Positions 55,832 to 64,000 of a stretch of 64,000 nt of DNA are shown one piece after another. Made by a program: the position numbers and the translations under genes. The stretch lies in NCBI GenBank assembly GCA_035236585.1, contig CP141131.1, forward strand, positions 18,513,103-18,577,102, written 5' to 3'. The stretch comes from Warburgia ugandensis (taxonomy: Eukaryota; Streptophyta; Magnoliopsida; Canellales; Canellaceae). Every line of letters begins with the position of its first letter. Position 1 is the first letter of the stretch. Under the pieces are notes generated by a model, which saw only the letters and a program-made list of their open reading frames with translations, did not search any database and had not been told where the DNA came from.

Positions 55832-58760
55832 TCATCATCATCATCATCATCATCAAAGCCTTATCTCAATTAGAGATTAGTTACACGAATCTTGTTCCTC
55901 CATTCACCTCTATCAAGTGTCATTATTTTATTAAGTTCAAGAGTTTCTAAATCTTTTCTCACCACTTATTTTCACATCCTTTTAGGGCTTCCCTTTGCAC
56001 TTTTAGAACTTTTGACTTGGATCAACTTACTCCTAAATGATGACATTTTCGATCTCCGTTAGTCACGTTTAAGCCATCTAAGTCTACCCTCTCTCATCTT
56101 GTTACCTATCGGTACTACTCCTAAGTTTCCTCTAATGTTTTCATTTCTAATTCTATCTTTTTTTGTCTTGCTACTCATCCATTTCAACATCCTCATTTTG
56201 ATTATGTGTATCTTATGTTTATGTTGTTCCTTAACTGCCCAATACTCTAATCCATTGAGCATGGTCGGCTTTACAGCTATCCTAGAGAAATTTTCTTTCA
56301 ATTTAAGTGGCACTTGCCAATCACAGAAAACTCCAAAAGCACATTTTCATATGTTCTAACTTGCTTGGATTCTTTGGGTAGCCTCCCTCTAAATCTCTCC
56401 ACTCTAATCAATTATCAATCCAAAGTTGCCAAAAGTGGTCTTTTCAAGGTACTTATTAGTTATTAATCCTTACTAGTGCTTCCATCTTACTCCTTACCTT
56501 GCTAAAATTATATTCTATATACTTTGTCTTCGTTCAGCTAATTCTAAATTTCTTAGACTCTATAACATCTCTCTACAACTCTACCTTTGTGTTTACGCCC
56601 TCCATGGTCTTATCAATCAAAACCATATTTTCTACAAATAACATGCACAAGGGAATATCCTCATATAGATGTTTCGTTAATTCATCCATAACAAATGAAA
56701 AGGTATGGGCTCAATACTGATCCTTGGTGCAATCATATGGTGATAAGAAAACCATTAGTCTCTCCTCTAGTCATCTTAACATTTGTTATGCTCCCTTATA
56801 CATATCCCTAATTACGTCTATATATTCTCGTGAAACCACGTTCTCGCTGTATACTCACCATATTAGCTCTTTAGGATTCTATCATAAGCTTTTTTTAAGT
56901 CAATAAAGACCACGGAAAGACTATGTTGAGGTCCTTCAACCTCCTATATTTCTTTATCAATTGTTTGAGGAGGAAAATACCTTCATAGCGGACCTCTCAG
57001 GCATGATACCAAACTGGTTTTTCAATACAGTAGTATCATGTTATATTCTCAATCACTCTTTTCCAAAGTTTTATGATATGACTCACAAGTTTAATCTGAT
57101 GATAATTAGTGCAACTTTGTATGTCTCATTTATTCTTATAAATTAGTAAGATAAAGCCTTTCCTCCATTCATTTGATATTTTCTTCAATTTTAAAATCTT
57201 GTTAAACAACTTTGTCAACCAAACTACTTCAGTATTTCTAGTATATTTCCAAACCTCTATTGGTATACTATCACACCCGAGGACCTTTTTTTATTTTATC
57301 TTTTTCAAGGCTTCTTTGACTTCAAGTATCCTAATGTTATGGTTGTATCCATATAGTTTAAGATTATTTAGGTTTATAGCTCTTTCAATCTCTATATTCT
57401 TAGGGTCGTTGTCATTTAGCAATTTTTTAAAGTAGCTTTCTCACCTTTGATTGATCTTATCCTCTTTGAATAATACTCTTTGGTCATCACTTTTAATGCA
57501 TTTAATGCAGTTTAAGTTCTTACTCTTCCTTTCTCTTATCTTTGCAAATTTTAAACATATATTTCTTGCCTTCTCTTAATCCTTATCTATTATAGTAATT
57601 ACCATATGTCTTGAATTTAGCCTCACTTACTACTCTCTTAGCAACCTTTTTAGCATTCTTATATTTATCAAAGTTTTTGTTATTTTCTAATTGCCTTTTA
57701 TATTTAAATACTCTCAAATCATCTTTTGCCACCTTCTTAATGGATGCAGTCATATTAGTCCACATTGTGTTTACTTTTGTATCATGTTTCACTTTTCTTC
57801 TATTATCAACTTGTTTATAAAGGATGTTATCTTATCTCCTTTCAAGTTCCACTATTTAATTTTTTGAAACATTAAGTTTATTTTTTCTTTCATCTCTTAA
57901 TATAAATATTCATGACCATTAGCTTATGTTGTGTAGTTAGACTCTCACAAGATGTTACCTTACAATCCTTACACATTGATCCTTCGGTATTCTTATGTAG
58001 AAAAAAATCTATTCGGCTTTTATATACTCCACTTTTAAATGTTATTAAGTGTTCATTTATCTTCTTAAAGTATGTATTTGCTAGAACTAAGTTATATGCC
58101 AAATGAATATCTAAGATAGCTTCCCTGATCTTATTTCTTTTTCAACACCATATCCTCCATGTACCCCAACATATCATTCATTTCCTTCTCCTATATGACT
58201 ATTTAAGTTTGCTCCTATAAATATATCCTCCGTGTTAAAAATTGCTTGCATGGCTTCCTTCATATCTTAATATCTTCTAATGTTACTTATGAGGCATATG
58301 CAGTTATAACATTTATGATCTTCTTTCTTGGAACAAGCTTAATTAGCAGAATTCTTTCACTTGATCTTTTTTCAATGACAACTTTATCTTTTAATTATTT
58401 ATCCACCATTATCCTTACGACATGTTTGTCATTGTCCTTTCATATGTACCATAGCTTATATACCATTATCCTTACGCATGTTTATTATTGTTCTTTCATA
58501 TGTACCATAGCTTATATACATCAATTTCTCTTGTTTTAGTCCCTTTTCCACTTGGTTTGTTAGATACAAGTTATGTTGATTCTCTTACATTTTCTAACAT
58601 ACCAACTCCATACTCTTACCTATTAATGTGCCTAAGTTCCATGTGGCGATATGAATCTTATTCTCATGAGCGAGTCTCTTCCTTCATCCATGCACAACTA
58701 GAATGACACGGGAACTCCTATCTACTTTTCTCTGCACCTTGGTTTTGATGCAACGGGGGT
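55832..58760 (-). mobile_element. RTE-type LINE, nearly full length, inactive
   Basis: Minus-strand order: endonuclease start ATWNLGTL (about 58625-58650); endonuclease end with LITFKSGVYKSRIDFFL and ESLTTQHKLMV (58090-57900); linker KYKNAKKVAKRVVSEAKFK (about 57660-57600); reverse transcriptase (about 57400-56300); C-terminus with MLNGLEYWAVK and KDRIRNENIRGNLGVVPIG (56300-56060). The element ends in a (TCA)n/(TGA)n simple tail at 55832-55856, typical of RTE elements. Many stops and frameshifts are present. The reverse-transcriptase FADD position reads F-V-E-N (56627-56638), so the catalytic aspartates are lost. The 5' border is approximate and no target duplication was fixed. Confidence 0.9.
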
Positions 58761-59378
58761 CTCCTCAAAATGTGTTTTAGATATCAGCTTAATCCTCTTA
58801 CTGGGTGATGGGTGTTAAATGATTTGTGGCCTCCTCTAAATTGGCAACTTAATCTTCTCAAAGAAAGGCGATACACTTCTTATGTATTTGACTCTAACAT
58901 GATTTCCTGAGTAAATTAATTCAGAAATGCCGGTAACTTTTACCTGCCGGCTTGCATGCGAGACTTGCTGGAAACTCACTTGGTTGACATGGGAAATAGG
59001 AACCACATCAGAAAGAGTGTCCAGGTCCAGCTCACAATCAGTACCATCCCCAGCCCAAAATCGAAGATCAGGTGAACCCATGAATTTAATCACCAATTCT
59101 TAATCAAAACATTGTATACTCGATCAAGTTATAAGTGGAGGTGTTTCCAAGTTGTATCGGTGAGCGCCTCATTGGGTTTGGCCGTGTGTTTCATGAGACC
59201 AATGGATTCGAAAGCTTGTTAACGAATGCTAAAACATATCAAGTTTGCAGACAATAGCAAGGATACGAGCGGACTCGAACACTTCCTTTCTGTGCAGATG
59301 CATTCTTCTCTGCGTGATATGCAGTTCACTAGCATGGGGATGAATGAGCAAGGTTTGTGATATCTTCTCTTTGAGAAA
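58761..59378. other. 3' flank of the DUF819 gene
   Basis: No separate gene was seen. It probably contains the DUF819 3' UTR (minus strand). Confidence 0.45.
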
Positions 59379-61664
59379 TCACAATTTTCTGAGGACCAAC
59401 ATTCCAAATCCAATACCAAGAAATGTTGCGATTGCAATTCCAAATATGCCGGCAAGAATTGAAGGAACTATCAGGGAACCCCATCCTTTGGTTGTTGCCA
59501 TTGCCCCTGCTGTTGTGGGGCCACCAATATTGGCATTCGAAGCCAATAGCACCATCTTCTGATCAAGGTGTAGCAGCTTTCCTACTCCAAGGATCACTGC
59601 CAGATGGACAGCTACCTGAATAAAAGCAAATGCGAAGATACCGGGCGCTGTATTGATCACGTTCCATATGCTCCCATTTAGTCCAACCACAGCAAAAAAT
59701 ACCTGTTATGGACATGCTCTGAAATGTCAAACAAAATTTAGAACTGAACAGCTCTTCACTATCTGGAAACAGAGAAATTATAAAGCTTGGTCCAGTTGGC
59801 TAAGCATAAGGCTATCGCCAGGATTGCAAATAACCATTTACCCTAATGTGCTTCCCACTACTAGAGAGTTAGTCTCACATACGGTGCAGATGGCTAGTTT
59901 ACACATACAAAGCCTTGGGCGAGAAATACAAAGTGTTGCATATAAACCAATAGCTCCTTTGCTTTCTCTACTACTAGCCCTGGGGCTTGAAGCTGTTGCC
60001 ATCTTATATACTATTTGTGTAACTTGAACTGAAGACTGTTGATTAATACTGGTCTTATTTGACACCCATATAAGGCTGCTGATTCATGCAAAGCAGCAAA
60101 AACGGGCTAGTTTACAGGACTAGTAACATTATTCTTGTTTCTATACCAGTAAAGCAACAGTTTGTCTATTTTGTTTGATCTTCAAGGGTGCAGCACTATC
60201 GAGTAGATGAGAAAAAGAAAAAGGGCAGTCTTTTTTCATTTTCCAGTCATTTGTTTCTTGCAATTCTTTCTTAGCATCTCTCACTTGTGCTGGTAATTTT
60301 ATTAGCATCTTCTCCACATGCCTGAAGATAATATGGCTATGAATTCGTGAATGGTCCTACCAATCTATCCTTAAAGTGGTTCAATCAAGATAAAGCTCAA
60401 GAATGAGATCTAGAGAGATGGTTCAGAATCTTCAGATTCTCAAGTTGTCAGAGCTAAATTGGACATGGAGCTAAAAATGAAAACATTTAACAGAGATGGG
60501 AAAGATTCACGCTTTACTAGGTTAACTCACTATTGAACCTCATCAAATTTATGCATCAGTTTCAGGTCAAGCAGTGTCTCTCAACTGTAAGCTTCCTGTC
60601 AGTGAACAAATTTTTGGTGAGAGAAAAGCAAATGAAGCACACAAGACAAGAAGAAAGAGAGACTTGTGCTGGAAGTGAAGACATGAGAGCATCCACTTGT
60701 CAAAGGAGCCTATGACCAGTGGGGTATACCCATGTTAGGATGCATGTGCAGTAGTGTTTAGAGTATCTAGGTAGGTTGGGACTTCCATCTAGCTCTGTAC
60801 AGCAATAACCTAGCTGTATTTTCCACCTTATTTGTCCTGTATAGCGAAGGTCACATGGAGCATACCTCCATGGGTGGAAGCTCCTAATATCTGCAACATA
60901 CCATCCCCAGTAAGTTAACTTAAGGAGACAAATGTATATTTTAGAGTTTCTGGCTGAGGGTGAAGTTGCTTCATGGATATGAGCATTGGCCCAAAGAAGA
61001 AGAGAAACAGAATAGAGCAGGATACTAGATTAGCATACGCATGGATTTTTTCCTTTTTCCAGTTCACACAAACTTAACATATTGAATTCTGAGGGTAGCA
61101 GTTTCCAGCAACAGCAACAATACTGTATAGAGAGACATGAGGGGTAGACCAAATAAAGCCAGTGCATTGTCATCTTTCTGCATTTCTTTCTAAATAATTA
61201 GATGTCTTTATTGTCAATCAATTTTCAATGGCTTCAGGCATAAACTGAAGATCAGATTTTAGTTCCACCTCAAATTTTCAGGACACCAAGGAAAGCTGGA
61301 AAAGATAGCCCATCATGGTTTAGACAATTGGCTGTTTGCATTTTCACACACAGAGATCACCTGCCAAGTATCAGTAGAGTTATATGCACGGTATACCAGG
61401 GACCTTAAAAATGAAGGAGACCTACCTGCAGCAGAATTAAAGCAATAGCCTCTCCAGCAGGTGCAAGGTAAGCAAATTGTGACGGAAATATAGTTGCCAA
61501 AATTACTGCTATTGCTGTTATGAACTGAAGATTTCCTCTAATTCCTAATGAATTTGAGAGGTATGTACCAATAGTGCAAATGGCCATAGATGTAGCCAGA
61601 GCAGTAGCACTCTGTAACACAGGCAGCTTGTTCACCGCATTAGGTTCACCTTCCATCAAACCAT
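59379..61664 (-). CDS. DUF819 family membrane protein, last two exons (partial)
   Basis: Last exon 59702-59379 (108 codons including TGA), joined to 61664-61426 across a 1.7-kb GT-AG intron. The reading frame continues [19 protein letters not shown], as in plant DUF819 proteins. The visible part contains hydrophobic helices ([77 protein letters not shown]) and the conserved [23 protein letters not shown] loop in segments. Plant members are predicted multi-pass membrane proteins, often with an organelle-targeting N-terminus; their transport function is unknown. The acceptor at 61664 (after 'ccagcag') is the likeliest choice. Upstream exons were not recognised in 61665-64000, so they probably lie beyond the window end. 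Confidence 0.85.
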
Positions 61665-62175
61665 CTGCTGGAGTTACAATTTCCATCAAAATATCATCTT
61701 ACAATATTATACAGCATTCAAAGAATTGAAACATTTTTGGTCAAAAGATAAGAATAGTATAACTTGCATATAAAGATGTAGCTTGCAACTTTACAACTTC
61801 AATAACAAATAAATTGGAAAGATGATTAATGATTAATGTGATTGATCACTAATAATATACATTGGCTAACCGGAGAAACAGATGCAGTTGCAAAATAATC
61901 CACCAATGACTAGTAAACATGATCAGTTGGGCAGACTGCAATAACCTAGAGTTCTAGCACATGCATTATTTCGATCCAGTTTAGCCCATAGCAAGAACCT
62001 GTTTTACCAAATCCAGAATTATACCAAAATACTCTTCTGAACTTCCTCTTCCTAAGATAATGAATGCTAACTGAGAGCAAAAGGGTCACATATGGACACA
62101 GCTCCCTTCACAAGATAATAAGGGAGGGATCAAACATGCACCCAATAGTAATGGACACTAACATCTAAGCATAAA

Positions 62176-62243
62176 AGAAAGGCAGCCTGATGCAAGAAGC
62201 CCCACATATGTGGGGTCCGGGGAAGGGGCGGACCAGAAAGGGT
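62176..62243 (-). mobile_element. Au-like SINE, 3' fragment
   Basis: 'ggcagcctgatgcaagaagc', 'ccacatatgtgggg' and 'tccggggaaggggcggacca' give the 3' third of the family in minus orientation. Similar 'ctaaca(t/a)ct-a-cata' stretches on both sides (about 62157 and 62247) may be its target duplication. Confidence 0.78.
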
Positions 62244-63566
62244 CTCTAACAACTGAACATAAGATGCATAAATGATTGCACAGACAAGGAAGCTCCTGAC
62301 AGTCTTTGAACTATGTGTTTCATGCAGACTTCAACATAGGATGAGTCCTTGTGGACTAACTGTGTGGTCTACTTCATTTCTACTTCCTCTCTTGGCTCTA
62401 CAATACACTGAAAAATCTTGATGCATTGGAGAATCAGGCGGCTACCAAATCTTATGTGATTAGACTCAAATCATTAAATGTCCTAGTGTGGCAAGTGACT
62501 AGCATCAGGACAGCTACCTGTTAATGATTTTCGATTAACCAAGTAAAATTCCTTATTCTGTACCCACTAATCAGCTGGAGCATAGATGTCAAGCATGCCA
62601 AGCTTGGAACACATCAAAAGAAAGTTGCGACTTTCCAAGGGTTTTGGTGCAGGTGTCTGCTCTCTGATTATTAGTCTTTACACAGGGAGTAGAGATCAAC
62701 TTGCATCAAGAGCAGTCAATCTCAACATGGACTATCAACCATGAGCTATACAATGGTAATATTATGTTGCTCACAATCCTGTTTGCCACTTGCATTGGGA
62801 AACCTATATCTTCAGCACTTTCTCGCTTGTAAGAAACAAGAAAGTAAGATGAAACAAGAAAGTACTATGGCAGAACAGTGCCAATGTGGAATATCAAGCC
62901 ACGAACCATACTAATGTAATATATTTTGCTCACTATCATGTTTGCCGCTTGAATTGTGAAACCTATAGCTTCAGCATTTTCTCATTTCCAACATGCAACC
63001 GAATCAAAGATTCCCTAAAATGTTGTCTCTGTGAACACAGTAAAGGTAAGCATGTCAGCTTGCCATTTGCCAAGCAAATAATCAGAAGGGTTTTATTACA
63101 TTTCCTTGTATCTTTGTTACAATAGAAAGATGGATATATGTTCATTAAGTCCTCCAGAATTTGTTTCTCCCATTTTACTTAACAAACAGAAGGTCACTGA
63201 CACATGTGTCAGTTTTAAGGGGAATATTAGAGAAAGTATTATGTTTTTCATATTTATATATTATGATCCTTTGGTAATTCAGGGGTATTCACCACACAGT
63301 TCAGTTATTTTACTGGACTTTAGTGTATGCGAGTACATGTGTGGTATTCCAATTACAGGAATGAAAATGAAGTTATTGCCTAATATTCACCAGAAAAACA
63401 TGAATGAATGAAGAAACAAAACCTTAACAACTCATGAACAGAAATGTACAACAAAAGAACAAACCAACGTCTGTCTCTAGAAATTTATTTCCAATAGTTG
63501 GTAGCACTTATTAAATACTGGAAAGGTATCACACAGGACAATTGAGGTTCAATACCTATGTGATCT

Positions 63567-63840
63567 TAAACAGAAAGCGCACTCCACTACGAAGATTGAA
63601 TCAGCTGTCAAACACCTTAAAGGAGTCTCCAAGCCTCCATCAACTCTCTCTTTGCTGATCTATCTGCCTCTCCGTTAGCCTATCTCAAAAAGTGTGAGAA
63701 GGATAACTTCAAATTTGGCAGCCATCTGATGAAATTTATTGAATCTTCTTTGTTGACTAATGGCTCCTTCTCTGTTGCTAAACCCATTTCCTCCCCTTCA
63801 CGTGGTTTTATCATGTCCATAATACCAGGGAGTACCAATT
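63567..63840 (+). pseudogene. Unassigned coding-like tract
   Basis: One plus-strand frame runs open for about 70 codons (contains SPLAYLKKCEKDNFKFG and KPISSPSRGFIMSIIPG) to a TAA at about 63838. A neighbouring frame reads IESAVKHLKGVSKPPSTLSL just before it, as if a frameshift joins them. It has no Met start and no recognised family. It could be an exon relic of another gene. Confidence 0.25.
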
Positions 63841-64000
63841 AAAATTAGCATATTCTCTTGCTTCATATTCATAAAGTTAAAAAGATCAAGCATTTCTGAG
63901 TTTCCTAATATCAGATAACAAGCATGAATCTTGTTTTTGTGTCCATCTGGACTTGCAATTACTTTTTCCAGGTTTCAACTCTGAATAGGTGGCTGGCAAC

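Larger units (their letters stand above)
61665..64000 (-). other. Probable upstream intron of the DUF819 gene
   Basis: No upstream DUF819 exon was recognised here. A SINE fragment (62176-62243) and an unassigned coding-like tract (about 63567-63840) are the only features. Confidence 0.4.

Noticed and set aside
56099..58706. Hydrophobic plus-strand ORFs resembling membrane proteins
   Set aside because: They are the complement of the AT-rich RTE LINE and have no membrane-protein family features.
1..64000. CRISPR array, prokaryotic operon or defence system
   Set aside because: No spaced identical repeats, ribosome-binding sites or operon spacing. Genes contain spliceosomal introns, so the DNA is plant nuclear.

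Overview
The window is nuclear DNA from a flowering plant. The genes contain GT-AG introns, the AT-rich intergenic space is filled with plant retroelements, and the two best-preserved genes match angiosperm families. The many diverged Au-type SINEs, RTE-type LINE pieces and multi-kilobase introns fit a woody species with a medium or large genome. I cannot name the species from sequence alone.

Layout. 1-11.7 kb is gene-poor and AT-rich, with three decayed copies of one long LTR-like repeat family, a 47-unit GT microsatellite and a three-copy tandem repeat. 11.97-25.7 kb (+) is a complete 12-exon gene for the plant PAF1 homologue ELF7 (709 aa, joins kept in frame throughout); its introns carry SINEs, LINE fragments, a long foldback and local tandem duplications. 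25.7-30.5 kb has no recognised gene. 30.5-35.6 kb is a head-to-tail array of four LTRs and three shortened interiors of a non-autonomous gag-pro retrotransposon (- strand). 36-41 kb holds a small foldback element, three SINEs and a 38-bp LINE-tail insertion. 41.28-43.88 kb (+) is a complete three-exon DUF604/Fringe-like glycosyltransferase gene (517 aa). 45.2-46.5 kb is a hAT-like non-autonomous element. 48.3-54.5 kb contains two diverged copies of a block of about 2.4 kb, with different transposons inserted in each. 55.8-58.8 kb is a degraded, almost complete RTE-type LINE (-). 59.4-61.7 kb (-) carries the last two exons of a DUF819 membrane-protein gene whose 5' exons lie beyond the window or were not recognised.

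How the genes relate. The three host genes are independent transcription units: a chromatin/transcription-elongation factor, a Golgi-type glycosyltransferase and a predicted organelle-type membrane protein. Nothing suggests a pathway cluster. I see no defence system, CRISPR array or new enzymatic system. The notable content is structural: nested retroelement history, ultra-short LINE insertions with clear target duplications, a hairpin-forming intronic sequence, and a tandem duplication across a stop codon.
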